A stretch of DNA of 47,926 nt from an uncultured bacterium. GTDB taxonomy: Bacteria > Patescibacteriota > Patescibacteriia > UBA1558 > GWA2-36-10. Each line of letters begins with the position of its first letter. Position 1 is the stretch's first letter. This document shows positions 31,422-39,151 of this stretch, piece by piece. The position numbers and the translations under genes were made by a program. A model generated the notes under the pieces. It did not search any database. It saw only the letters and a program-made list of their open reading frames with translations, and had not been told where the DNA came from. Where the stretch lies: NCBI GenBank assembly GCA_903876815.1, contig CAIRBL010000087.1, positions 1 through 47,926 of the forward strand. The letters are read 5' to 3'.

Positions 31422-31638
31422 CTTCTTTCGTAAAACGTTCTACATAAAAATCTGAAAAATGAGTTTGTTTCATTTTTCTACAAAATTCAGTTATAGGCAT
31501 TTGATGTTCGCCCATTTTACCTAATTTAGCCTCATATTGTTCATTAAATTTTCTGGTGCTGGAAATAGCATCAGTTGAACGATAAAGCTTTTCTAAAATT
31601 AGCTGTTGTTCTTGCCAGGAGATATAGTACATGTTCAT
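31387..31638 (-). CDS. Small hypothetical protein
   Basis: 83 aa (81 if ATG 31632 is used). Hydrophilic and probably alpha-helical, with no signal peptide or transmembrane segment and no recognised family. It occupies the truB-rpsT gap and overlaps the end of truB tail to tail. Its upstream region faces the rpsT promoter. No good ribosome binding site is visible. Real coding status is likely but unproven. Confidence 0.5.
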   Translation of the reverse strand: MNMYYISWQEQQLILEKLYRSTDAISSTRKFNEQYEAKLGKMGEHQMPITEFCRKMKQTHFSDFYVERFTKEVTGQDVDLDTV

Positions 31639-31660
31639 ATTTTTGTTGATATTTTAGTCA

Positions 31661-31689
31661 TTGACAACTTATCATCTTTATGTTAATAT
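31661..31689 (+). promoter_or_regulatory. rpsT promoter
   Basis: TTGACA (31661-31666), 17-nt spacer, TAATAT (31684-31689). The leader is about 43 nt, with an AAAGGA ribosome binding site at 31722-31727. Confidence 0.65.
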
Positions 31690-31738
31690 GAGACTACTTT
31701 AAGTCCCATAATTATAATTTTAAAGGAAAAAAGAGTTT

Positions 31739-32026
31739 ATGCCAAATAAGAAATCCGCAATCAAAGATTTGCGTAAAAATTTAAAACGTCAATTAGCCAA
31801 CAATTTAGTTAAACGTAATATTAAAGAGTTGGTCAAACAAGGCAAAAAAGCCGTGACCGAAGGCACAGTAGAAGCCAAGGCTAAAGAATTAGCTCATAGT
31901 TTGCAAAAAGCCGTTGATAAAGCTGTGAACGCTGGTGTTTTGAAAGCTAACACTGGTAATCGTCGCAAATCACGCTTTATGAAAATGTTAAAAAATTCTC
32001 CTGCCACTAAAGCAGACAAAAAATAA
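31739..32026 (+). CDS. rpsT: 30S ribosomal protein S20
   Basis: 95 aa, very basic and helical: N-terminal PNKKSAIKDLRKNLKRQLAN, central LVKQGKKAV, and the C-terminal KANTGNRRKSRFMKML matching the NKAARRKSRL-type S20 end. It binds 16S rRNA in the small subunit. Monocistronic, with its own promoter and terminator and one of the few clear Shine-Dalgarno sites in this half of the window. Confidence 0.9.
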   Translation: MPNKKSAIKDLRKNLKRQLANNLVKRNIKELVKQGKKAVTEGTVEAKAKELAHSLQKAVDKAVNAGVLKANTGNRRKSRFMKMLKNSPATKADKK

Positions 32027-32031
32027 ATTAT

Positions 32032-32055
32032 AAAATCCCGTTTAGACGGGATTTT
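32032..32055. terminator. Bidirectional terminator between rpsT and holA
   Basis: AAAATCCCGT / ACGGGATTTT stem with a 4-nt loop. The holA stop codon overlaps its right edge. Confidence 0.8.
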
Positions 32056-33007
32056 ATAATTGGTTAATCATTTGCATAAAGAAGATTTTTTCCTTAGGGG
32101 CCTCTCTTTTTAATTTGCCATCTAAATTCAAGAGTAGTTGGTATATTTTTTTTAGCTCAGCTAAAGTGTAGAGCCTACTTTGCTCCAATGTTTTTTTGGC
32201 TACAAAAGGGTGTAGTTTTAAAGCTTGCGCTACCGCAAATGAGTTGTCTATTTTTTCGCTAAATAATTTTACTTTAATTAAGATTCTGAATTGCCTGACC
32301 ATCATTGATAAGATATAAAGAGAGTTAACGCCGCTATCTAATTGCTTTTCTAAAAGTTCTAAGGCAAGAGGTTTGTTTTTTTTGCCAATTGCATCAACTA
32401 GATTAAAAATGTTATCATCAGTTTTTGCTTGTACAATAGTCTTGATATCTTCAAGGCTGATTTCTGGGCTCTGACTAAAATTTACTAGTTTATTTATCTC
32501 TTGAGATAGTTGCCACAGGTCTTCGCCAACATAGCTTAATAAGGTCATAATGGCTTGGTTGCTGATTTGTTTGTGATATTTTTCTACTTCTTTTTTAATC
32601 CAAGTATTGATTTTTTCAGCCGCTAATTTTTCAAATTCTTCGACGTATTTAAAATTTTTTAAAGCTTTATAAAGTTTATTTTTAGGATTTGGCTTACCTA
32701 CTTGCCAAAAGATCAGATAATTTTCTTCAATAGTATCTTTTTGCTTAGCTAGATATGCAATTAAAGCGTCTTCTAAATTTTTAATATTTTTATTATCAAA
32801 AATATTTTTGATAATAATCAATTTTTTACTAGTAAAAAAACCACTCGATTCAACAGCTTTAAAAAAGTCAGTTAGAGTTGCAGTTTCGCCATCAATATTT
32901 TCTAAACTATGACCATCATGGTCAACGGCGGTTTTGAATTTTTCCTTGATAGCATCTATTTTATTTTTAGCGCGAAATGAGTCTTCGCCGTAAAAGAAAA
33001 AAATCAT
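32054..33007 (-). CDS. holA: DNA polymerase III delta subunit
   Basis: 317 aa. The family N-terminus FFFYGEDSFRAKNKIDAIKE, KLIIIKNIF in the next strand, and the domain III helical region (GKKNKPLALELLEKQLDSGVNSLYILSMMVRQFRILI) fit HolA. It opens the sliding clamp within the clamp loader. The start overlaps the polA stop (ATGA), forming a polA-holA operon. The family is divergent, so the call rests on these blocks and length. Confidence 0.85.
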   Translation of the reverse strand: MIFFFYGEDSFRAKNKIDAIKEKFKTAVDHDGHSLENIDGETATLTDFFKAVESSGFFTSKKLIIIKNIFDNKNIKNLEDALIAYLAKQKDTIEENYLIFWQVGKPNPKNKLYKALKNFKYVEEFEKLAAEKINTWIKKEVEKYHKQISNQAIMTLLSYVGEDLWQLSQEINKLVNFSQSPEISLEDIKTIVQAKTDDNIFNLVDAIGKKNKPLALELLEKQLDSGVNSLYILSMMVRQFRILIKVKLFSEKIDNSFAVAQALKLHPFVAKKTLEQSRLYTLAELKKIYQLLLNLDGKLKREAPKEKIFFMQMINQL

Positions 33008-35754
33008 ATTTCTAGTTTTTCTTGTTCGTACCAGTTTTGCCCTATTTCTAAATCTACTACCAAAGGCACGCTTAAAGTGTAGATGTTTTCCATAGTATCC
33101 TTGACGAATTTAGCCACTTTTTCTAAATCTTTATTGGGCACTTCAAAAACTAATTCATCATGTACTTGTAAAAGCATCTTAGAGCCAATACTTATTTTTG
33201 GCAAGTTGGAGTGGAGCTTGATCATGGCCAACTTGAGAAGATCGGCGGCTGTGCCTTGAATGGGCATATTGATGGCCATACGTTCAGCGGCAGCTTTCAG
33301 CTGTGGCAAGGAAGAGTGAATATCTGGCAATTGTCTTTGGCGACCAAATAAAGTTTGGACATAGCCATGCTGAACAGCAAATTTTTTGGTGTTATCTAAA
33401 TAGTCTTTTATTTTTTTATAGGCAGCAAAATAACGCTCAATAAATTCTTTGGCCTCTTGACGACTCATTCCCGTGCGCTGAGCAAGTCCAAGCGATCCTA
33501 AGCCATACAAAATACCAAAATTTACTTCTTTAGCAGTACGACGAATTTCTTTGGTCACTTCAGCCAAAGGAATTTTGTTTATTTCTGCTGCAGTAGCAGT
33601 GTGAATGTCTGCTCCTTTTTTGAAGCTCTCAATCATTTTTGGATCTTTGGATAAAGCAGCCGCTAGACGTAGTTCGATTTGTGAATAGTCAGCTGACAAC
33701 AAAACATAATCTTTGGGCGCGACAAAAGCTTGGCGAATTTTTCTACCCAGTTCAGTACGCATAGGAATGTTTTGTAAGTTTGGATCAGAAGAAGAAAGGC
33801 GTCCTGTTGCGGCGATAGTTTGGTTAAAGCTAGTGTGAATTCTTTTGGTAGTTTTGTTTAAAAGTTCGGGCAGAGCTTTGATATAAGTAGATTGTAATTT
33901 TGTTAGCTCACGATATTCAATAATATGTTCAATGATTGGATGACTATTTTTCATTTTATCTAGTTCAGCTGCCGCGGTAGAAAGGCCAGTTTTAGTTTTT
34001 TTGATACCTTGAGTTTGAATGTTTAGTTTGTCAAATAAAATTTCTTTTAGTTGCAAAGGTGAGGAGACATTAAATTCAGTTCCGGCTAGTTTAAATATTT
34101 TAGTTTTGACTTTTTTGATTTCGTTTGTAAAAGTTTTTTCCATGTCAGCTAAAAATTTTACATCCAAACAAATACCATTGATTTCCATTTCAGCCAACAC
34201 TGGCAACAAAGGCAACTCCATTTTAGTCAGGAGGTCAAAATTTTTAGTTTGTTTGCTTTCAGGTAATAATTTGTGATACAGAGCCAGAGCAATATCAGCA
34301 TCTTCAGCGGCATACCAAGCTAATTTTTCTAGAGGGATATCAGCGACTTTGATATCTTTCTTTTTAGTATCCACGTCCACTAAATCGCTCAATTTTGATT
34401 TTTGATAGCCTAAATAGCTGAAAGCCAATTCTTCTAGTTTGAGACCTCTATTGGGATTAACTAAATAAGCAGCAATCAAAGTGTCAAAACAAATGCCCTT
34501 TAAAGTGATGTCTAAAGCTCTTAAAACTTTATAATCAAATTTTAAGTTATGACCAGTTTTTTGAATTTTTTCATCTTCTAAAATTGGCCTTAGTTTTTCT
34601 ATGGCTATTTTTTTTAATTCTTTATTTTTTAAATTAAGATAAAAGCCCTGATCACTTTGCCAAGCAAAAGAGCAACCTAAAATTTGGTCGTTGATAGTAT
34701 CCAAGCCTTCAGTTTCCGTATCAAAAGCAAAGAGTTTTGCTTTTTTGAGTTTAGCTAAAAATATTTCAAAAGTTTTTAGATCATCAATCAACTGGTAATC
34801 TTTATTAGTAACAGTCTGTTGACTGGCACTCAGTGGTTTTGGATTAGCATCAGCTTTAATATGGACGGCTGCGTTATCATTGTTTGGTATTTTATTTAGC
34901 AAAGAATTAAATTCAAATTTTTGAAACACTTCTAAAACTTCATTTTTATCAAAATCACCAAATTTCATGGTTTGCAAATCCCAATCTAGTTTCAAATCAG
35001 TGACAATAGTCACTAGATGTTTGCTAGCTAGCGCATTTTTTTGGTCAGCTAATAATAAAGCTCTAGTGCGTTCTTTTATTTTTGGGCTGTCAATATTTTT
35101 ATATAAATTTTCTACATCACCAAACTCACGGATTAAATCACTAGCTGTTTTTTGTCCGATGCCTTTGACACCTTTGATGTTATCAGAGGAGTCTCCCATC
35201 AAAGCCTTGAGATCAATGATTTGTTTAGGCGCTAAATCATATCTATCTTTGACTGCTTGAATATCATAAGTGACGATGTCGTTGAAACCTTTTTTTAAAG
35301 TCAAAACTTTGATGCGATCATTGACGAGTTGTAATGTGTCTAAGTCTCCGGTGACGATAAAAATCTCGAGCTCAGGATATTTTTTGTAAGCTTGCGTAGC
35401 CACTGAACCTAAGATGTCGTCAGCCTCAAACCCGGCTTTACTCAAAATGGGAATTTTTAAGGCATCAAGCACCTCTCGTGCCAATGGTATCTGGTCATAA
35501 AACTCGTCAGCCTGTTTTGTCCTTTGGGCTTTATAATTGTCATATTCGGTGTGTCGAAAAGTCGGTCCCGCTAGGTCAAAAGCAGCCATTATATAGTCCG
35601 GCTGGCTCTGCTTTATGATATTTAGCACTAAGGAGCTAAAGCCATAGACAGCGTTCACTAGCAGGCCATTTTTGGTCTCTAGCGGGGGTATAGCGTGCCA
35701 GGCTCGGTGAAGTAGGGCATAGGAGTCAATAATGACGAGTTTTTGTTTGTTCAT
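33004..35754 (-). CDS. polA: DNA polymerase I
   Basis: 916 aa with all three domains. The 5' nuclease (1-290) has VIIDSYALLHRAWHA, GFEADDILG and DSSDNIKGVKGIG. The 3'-5' exonuclease (from about 318) keeps D345-x-E347 in FAFDTETEGL, so proofreading should be active. The polymerase has LSADYSQIELRL, RRTAKEVNFGILYG and QVHDELVFE. It fills gaps and removes primers. TGCTAAAAT (35761-35769) lies 6 nt before ATG, predicting a leaderless transcript. holA is coupled downstream. Confidence 0.96.
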   Translation of the reverse strand: MNKQKLVIIDSYALLHRAWHAIPPLETKNGLLVNAVYGFSSLVLNIIKQSQPDYIMAAFDLAGPTFRHTEYDNYKAQRTKQADEFYDQIPLAREVLDALKIPILSKAGFEADDILGSVATQAYKKYPELEIFIVTGDLDTLQLVNDRIKVLTLKKGFNDIVTYDIQAVKDRYDLAPKQIIDLKALMGDSSDNIKGVKGIGQKTASDLIREFGDVENLYKNIDSPKIKERTRALLLADQKNALASKHLVTIVTDLKLDWDLQTMKFGDFDKNEVLEVFQKFEFNSLLNKIPNNDNAAVHIKADANPKPLSASQQTVTNKDYQLIDDLKTFEIFLAKLKKAKLFAFDTETEGLDTINDQILGCSFAWQSDQGFYLNLKNKELKKIAIEKLRPILEDEKIQKTGHNLKFDYKVLRALDITLKGICFDTLIAAYLVNPNRGLKLEELAFSYLGYQKSKLSDLVDVDTKKKDIKVADIPLEKLAWYAAEDADIALALYHKLLPESKQTKNFDLLTKMELPLLPVLAEMEINGICLDVKFLADMEKTFTNEIKKVKTKIFKLAGTEFNVSSPLQLKEILFDKLNIQTQGIKKTKTGLSTAAAELDKMKNSHPIIEHIIEYRELTKLQSTYIKALPELLNKTTKRIHTSFNQTIAATGRLSSSDPNLQNIPMRTELGRKIRQAFVAPKDYVLLSADYSQIELRLAAALSKDPKMIESFKKGADIHTATAAEINKIPLAEVTKEIRRTAKEVNFGILYGLGSLGLAQRTGMSRQEAKEFIERYFAAYKKIKDYLDNTKKFAVQHGYVQTLFGRQRQLPDIHSSLPQLKAAAERMAINMPIQGTAADLLKLAMIKLHSNLPKISIGSKMLLQVHDELVFEVPNKDLEKVAKFVKDTMENIYTLSVPLVVDLEIGQNWYEQEKLEI

Positions 35755-35760
35755 AGGGTG

Positions 35761-35769
35761 ATTTTAGCA
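35761..35769 (-). promoter_or_regulatory. polA extended -10 promoter (leaderless type)
   Basis: TGC plus TAAAAT, 6 nt before ATG 35754, with a weak -35 (TTTATT) 17 nt upstream. Confidence 0.5.
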
Positions 35770-35794
35770 TTTTTGGGAGAGAAAATAAAGAAAT

Positions 35795-35835
35795 AAAAAA
35801 GGACCAGGCAGAGTCGTGATGACCCCGCTTGATCC
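35795..35835 (-). terminator. Terminator of the orphan membrane-protein gene
   Basis: A long stem (35801-35813 with 35823-35835, 12 of 13 paired) with a 9-nt loop and six T on the - strand. Confidence 0.75.
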
Positions 35836-35865
35836 AAGGGCAGTTGCCCTGAGGAGCGTTTGATT

Positions 35866-36492
35866 CTATTGGATGAGTATCATATATGGATCGGCGGGGT
35901 TTTTCTTAGCCATTTCCACCGCCACACCTATAACTTCAATCGGACTTTGAGCTAGATTCAAATCAAGCCATGTACGAAGTTCTCTTGCGATGTCATTTGG
36001 ATTTTGGTTAGTCGCAAGAACTTCGCTTGCTTCAGAGCGAAACAATTTTTGTGTACGACGATCCCACCAGCCATCCCCCCAGTTTTCAAAATAGTCTTTA
36101 GCATTTTTTTGAAATGCCACACTATCAAACCCACTTCCGTTCGTGGCTGGGCTATGACGCAGACAAGTCACCACTGATATAGTGGCTATGCCGCCAAAAG
36201 ACTCTTTTAGGGTGGAAGGTTTGTAGCTTGCTCTATATCGTACTTCATCATACCATCCCAATTGATATGATCCTTGATTTATGACTATGCCGGCAAATCT
36301 TTCCTTAAAGGGCGAGGTATTGACTATATAGCCAATTTCACCGTCTCCAATATATCCGTGTTCAGGATTAAATCCAAATAAAATGAACAAGCCACAAAAG
36401 ATCAAGAGAGCGATTATTAGAAAATTGAGTAATGCTCCTAATTTGATCTTTGCTATTTCTTTGTAGCGTGCGTCTTTGTTTTGCTCGTTCAT
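35866..36492 (-). CDS. Orphan single-span membrane protein, GC-richer
   Basis: 208 aa. A charged N-terminus, one transmembrane helix (about 20-42), then GDGEIGYIVNTSPFKERFAG and a C-terminal domain ending PADPYMILIQ. The segment after the helix faintly recalls SPFH/band-7 proteins, too weak to assign. Base composition is higher in G/C than the flanking polA and tRNA regions. It has a near-consensus promoter, an AAAAGGGGC ribosome binding site and its own terminator: a self-contained unit like those at 10819 and 38677. The leader can form alternative hairpins around the ribosome binding site. Confidence 0.7.
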   Translation of the reverse strand: MNEQNKDARYKEIAKIKLGALLNFLIIALLIFCGLFILFGFNPEHGYIGDGEIGYIVNTSPFKERFAGIVINQGSYQLGWYDEVRYRASYKPSTLKESFGGIATISVVTCLRHSPATNGSGFDSVAFQKNAKDYFENWGDGWWDRRTQKLFRSEASEVLATNQNPNDIARELRTWLDLNLAQSPIEVIGVAVEMAKKNPADPYMILIQ

Positions 36493-36502
36493 GATGCGCC
36501 CC

Positions 36503-36544
36503 TTTTGTGAATGTGCGTTGACTTATCACAAAACAATTTTGTGA
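36503..36544 (-). promoter_or_regulatory. Bistable leader with three complementary segments
   Basis: On the - strand TCACAAAA (36537-36544), TTTTGTGA (36526-36533) and TCACAAAA again (36513-36520). The middle segment can pair with either outer copy. The last copy runs straight into the GGGG of the ribosome binding site. Confidence 0.55.
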
Positions 36545-36551
36545 ATAAAAT

Positions 36552-36580
36552 ATTCTACCAAGTATTAAATATTTTGTCAA
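36552..36580 (-). promoter_or_regulatory. Promoter of the orphan membrane-protein gene
   Basis: TTGACA (36575-36580), 17-nt spacer, TAGAAT (36552-36557). The start near 36545 coincides with the first leader hairpin arm. Confidence 0.75.
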
Positions 36581-36592
36581 TATTATATTAAA

Positions 36593-36614
36593 TAAAAAAT
36601 AAGCCCTAAGAGCT
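36593..36614 (-). terminator. Terminator of the tRNA-Cys transcript
   Basis: AGCTC-TTA-GGGCT short stem (one wobble) followed by a T-rich tract on the - strand. Confidence 0.55.
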
Positions 36615-36647
36615 CATTGTATGAAGTCCCTCGCCTGCGCTCGGGGC

Positions 36648-36666
36648 ACCCTTCGCAAGCGAAGGG

Positions 36667-36671
<5 letters not shown>
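36648..36671 (-). repeat. GC-rich palindrome at the 3' end of tRNA-Cys
   Basis: CACCCTTCGC-AA-GCGAAGGGTG on the + strand, a 10-bp stem that begins at the encoded CCA of the tRNA. A further GC-rich imperfect palindrome adjoins it at 36627-36645. Confidence 0.6.
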
Positions 36672-36740
<69 letters not shown>

Positions 36741-36797
36741 TTGTTTACAAAACAAGATGTTTTTAATTTAGCAGATTTGTCAGCATTTTTCAAGTCT

Positions 36798-36935
36798 TTA
36801 GAGGCCGTATTCTTTTAAGTTGTGCCCGTGTTTTTTATGCAGTTTAGCACTTAAAGTTTGACTAAATGACCGGTGTAAAATTGGACTACTTAATATACCT
36901 AAGATAATTGGACTCGCAATAATAAGATGTTCCAT
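36798..36935 (-). CDS. Possible 45-aa small membrane protein
   Basis: ATG 36935 to TAA 36798. A hydrophobic N-terminal stretch (LIIASPIILGILSSPIL) is followed by a basic tail (HRSFSQTLSAKLHKKHGHNL). It lies in the 335-nt gap between tRNA-Cys and tRNA-Leu, after a plausible promoter, and would share the tRNA-Cys transcript. No ribosome binding site is seen. It may be a chance ORF. Confidence 0.35.
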   Translation of the reverse strand: MEHLIIASPIILGILSSPILHRSFSQTLSAKLHKKHGHNLKEYGL

Positions 36936-36985
36936 AGTTTATTTTTGTTTATTTTTTAAAGACGTGATTTTTGAGGGGGAAGATT

Positions 36986-37014
36986 ATTGTAGCACAAGTT
37001 ATCTTTTTTTTCTA
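36986..37014 (-). promoter_or_regulatory. Putative promoter of the small ORF-tRNA-Cys unit
   Basis: TAGAAA (37009-37014), 17-nt spacer, TACAAT (36986-36991). Confidence 0.5.
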
Positions 37015-37043
37015 TCTGCAAAAATGTGGATAATTTTGTAAAC

Positions 37044-37074
37044 AAAAAACAGCCTGATTATAAGCTGATTTTTG
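37044..37074 (-). terminator. Terminator of the tRNA-Gly/tRNA-Leu unit
   Basis: CAGC...GCTG stem extended by A/T pairs and followed by six T on the - strand, directly after tRNA-Leu. Confidence 0.6.
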
Positions 37075-37075
37075 G

Positions 37076-37161
37076 TGGTACCGGCGATCGGACTTGAACC
37101 GATACGACCAGAGGTCACAGGATTTTAAGTCCTGCGTGTCTACCAATTCCACCACGCCGGC
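37076..37161 (-). tRNA. tRNA-Leu (TAA)
   Basis: 86 nt including encoded CCA. Acceptor GCCGGCG/CGCCGGT, anticodon loop CTTAAAA with TAA, a long variable arm as expected for class II tRNA, T-arm GGTTCAAGTCC. It is 3 nt from tRNA-Gly. Confidence 0.93.
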
Positions 37162-37164
37162 AAA

Positions 37165-37241
37165 TGGAGCGAGTGACCGGGCTCGAACCGGCGACCTTTT
37201 CCTTGGCAAGGAAACGTTCTAGCCAACTGAACTACACTCGC
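37165..37241 (-). tRNA. tRNA-Gly (GCC)
   Basis: 77 nt including encoded CCA. Acceptor GCGAGTG/CACTCGC, anticodon loop TTGCCAA with GCC, T-arm GGTTCGAGCCC. First gene of a two-tRNA transcript. Confidence 0.93.
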
Positions 37242-37258
37242 ATGAAAATAACATAAGT

Positions 37259-37286
37259 ATTATACTGAAAAATAGCCAAAAGTCAA
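37259..37286 (-). promoter_or_regulatory. Promoter of the tRNA-Gly/tRNA-Leu unit
   Basis: TTGACT (37281-37286), 16-nt spacer, TATAAT (37259-37264); the start is about 11 nt before tRNA-Gly. Confidence 0.75.
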
Positions 37287-37296
37287 GGCTCTTGAG

Positions 37297-38082
37297 TTAG
37301 GCCCAACTTTTAAGTTTTTTTTGTAGGGTAGAATAAATTTTTTGGTTGCTAGCCAATAAGTCTTTTGTTTGTAGTGTCCAGTCTTTGCCTTGCCAATCAG
37401 TAGTTTTTCCTCCGGCTTCTTGCACCAAAATAATACCAGAGGCTATATCCCAAAGTTTTGGTTTTGGCACAATTAAGCTTTCAGTGTGCCCTGAGGCCAC
37501 CATAGCTAGTTCAAAAGTAGTACTACCAAAATGACGACAGTCTCGAGCTTGATCATGAAAGTATTGATAAAGCTTATAGGCTTGCTGGCGACTAGTTTTA
37601 TTTTGTCCATGACAATAAGTCAGAAAAGATTTTTTTAGTTTATCAATTGTTGAAACTCGTATCTTTTTATTATTACAATAAGCTCCTTGATTTTTGATCG
37701 CCCAATATAGCTCGTTTAAAATAGGCACATAAGTGACGCCCAAAACAATTTCATTTTGATAAACTAGACTGACAGATACAGTAAACAGTGGATTGTGAAT
37801 AGTAAAATTACTCGTGCCATCTAGCGGATCAACGATCCAAAAATAAGGACTATCTTTTTTATCTAAGCCACTTTCTTCGGATAAAATACCATAGCTAGGA
37901 AAATATTTTTTGAGCTCGTTTAAAATAATGTTTTCTGATTTTTTATCTAAATCAGTCACAATTTCATCATGAGCTTTATATTTATCTTTGTTTCTCTGAT
38001 ATTTGCCAAATTCTTTTTCTAGCATTTCGCCAGATTTGGTAATAATATTTTTAACAATTTTTAATTCGTTGGAGTAATTCAT
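37297..38082 (-). CDS. Inositol-monophosphatase family phosphatase
   Basis: 261 aa. Metal-binding motifs of the family: SEES near residues 68-71, WIVDPLDGTSNF (D85, D88) and KLWDIASGIILVQEAGG. It would hydrolyse a phosphate monoester with Mg2+; the family includes inositol-1-phosphatase, CysQ-type nucleotidases and FBPase-like enzymes, and the substrate cannot be chosen here. The start overlaps the upstream phosphodiesterase stop (ATGA). Confidence 0.88.
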   Translation of the reverse strand: MNYSNELKIVKNIITKSGEMLEKEFGKYQRNKDKYKAHDEIVTDLDKKSENIILNELKKYFPSYGILSEESGLDKKDSPYFWIVDPLDGTSNFTIHNPLFTVSVSLVYQNEIVLGVTYVPILNELYWAIKNQGAYCNNKKIRVSTIDKLKKSFLTYCHGQNKTSRQQAYKLYQYFHDQARDCRHFGSTTFELAMVASGHTESLIVPKPKLWDIASGIILVQEAGGKTTDWQGKDWTLQTKDLLASNQKIYSTLQKKLKSWA

Positions 38083-38588
38083 TTTATTTCGTTTAATAAA
38101 ATTAATTTGGCTTTTAGATTATTTAAATCGATAATGGCAAAAGTTGGTGCGCAGCGTATATTTGCAATATTACCGGGATTCAAAAGTTTAGTTGTGCCAA
38201 TTTTTTCTTCCCATGGCAGATGTGTATGTCCAGCTAGAGCTAGTGTATATTTATTGGGGTAATGAAGAATAATTTTTTTTATAATTTCTGGGTAGTGCCC
38301 AAAAATAATTTTTTGCTTATTTAATTCCACTGCAGCCACATTGGCAGAAAAGTTAATTTTTTTTAAATTGGCTCTTAATTTTTTTTCACCAATAATATCT
38401 TTATCAGCATTACCCATTACTGCCCAAACAGGAATTTTAAGTTCATCTAATAGTTGCCATGACTCTAGACTTTGTAGGTCGCCTGTAGAAATCAAATAAT
38501 CAACTTGTTCTTTTTGGATATAGTCTAAAGCTTTTTGTAAATTAACCAAATTATCATGGACATCAGAAATAACGGCAAGTTTATTCAT
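38079..38588 (-). CDS. YfcE/MJ0936-type metallophosphodiesterase
   Basis: 169 aa from ATG 38588. Metal motifs: D9-x-H11 in LAVISDVHDN, STGDLQ, GNADKD (GNHD variant, as in this subfamily), IFGHYP and GHTHLP. It is a small cytoplasmic calcineurin-like phosphodiesterase of unknown natural substrate. ATG 38588 is chosen because TATAAT (38595-38600) ends 6 nt before it, while longer versions run through a terminator. It is coupled to the phosphatase downstream. Confidence 0.85.
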   Translation of the reverse strand: MNKLAVISDVHDNLVNLQKALDYIQKEQVDYLISTGDLQSLESWQLLDELKIPVWAVMGNADKDIIGEKKLRANLKKINFSANVAAVELNKQKIIFGHYPEIIKKIILHYPNKYTLALAGHTHLPWEEKIGTTKLLNPGNIANIRCAPTFAIIDLNNLKAKLILLNEIK

Positions 38589-38594
38589 AGACAT

Positions 38595-38600
38595 ATTATA
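38595..38600 (-). promoter_or_regulatory. -10 box of the phosphodiesterase gene (leaderless type)
   Basis: TATAAT 6 nt before ATG 38588; the -35 is poor. Confidence 0.45.
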
Positions 38601-38618
38601 CCTTAAATTTATAAAAGG

Positions 38619-38649
38619 AAAAACTCTCACCTCAGGGTAGAGGCGAGAG
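38619..38649 (-). terminator. Terminator of the 132-aa orphan gene
   Basis: CTCTCGCCTC / GAGGTGAGAG stem (10 bp with one G-U in RNA), 6-nt loop and T tract on the - strand. Confidence 0.75.
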
Positions 38650-38676
38650 CGTGTGGACTTGTGATAGGCAAGCAAG

Positions 38677-39075
38677 TCAGGGTGCAAGTTTTTTTTCCAT
38701 TGCCCTGTGCAGACCTGCTACTGTCAAGTTTTTCTGGGGACAGAGAGGAGCAAAGGCTTGGAGAAAAAATTTGCCGTTGAGTTCAAGCCAGGTATCAAGA
38801 ACCATATATGAAGACAATGTGCCATGATCTGACAGTTGGACGATATAGTGAAGTTCCCAGAGGGCAATTGTGATTATTTGCTTGACGCTCAGTACGCCAA
38901 GTAATGTTTCGATCTCCTCTGAGTTACGGAAGTAGGTTTTGAAAGCATGGTGTCTTAGGTTTTGGATCAGTCGATCATCGACGATACTGTCGCGTATGAT
39001 CAGCAACCAACGTAAATAGCTAATGTATTCTTCATAAGAGTTTAGCTTATTTTTGTTGGCAATTATACCAGACAT
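38677..39075 (-). CDS. Orphan 132-aa protein, GC-richer
   Basis: Starts at ATG 39075, with a perfect GGAGGT (39083-39088) 7 nt upstream; an ATG at 39090 overlaps that site and is rejected. The protein is helical with many aromatic residues (YLRWLLIIRDSIVDDRL, IALWELHYIVQL), has no signal peptide and matches no family I know. Composition and the strong ribosome binding site differ from neighbouring genes. With its own promoter and terminator it forms a self-contained unit. Confidence 0.7.
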   Translation of the reverse strand: MSGIIANKNKLNSYEEYISYLRWLLIIRDSIVDDRLIQNLRHHAFKTYFRNSEEIETLLGVLSVKQIITIALWELHYIVQLSDHGTLSSYMVLDTWLELNGKFFLQAFAPLCPQKNLTVAGLHRAMEKKLAP

Positions 39076-39118
39076 TTGAGTTACCTCCATTGTTACACAA
39101 GGTGCATTGTTCCTATTT

Positions 39119-39147
39119 ACCCTAGCATTTTAAAAATGGTCTGTAAA
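39119..39147 (-). promoter_or_regulatory. Putative promoter of the 132-aa orphan gene
   Basis: TTTACA (39142-39147), 17-nt spacer, TAGGGT (39119-39124); the -10 is weak. Confidence 0.4.
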
Positions 39148-39151
39148 GTTT

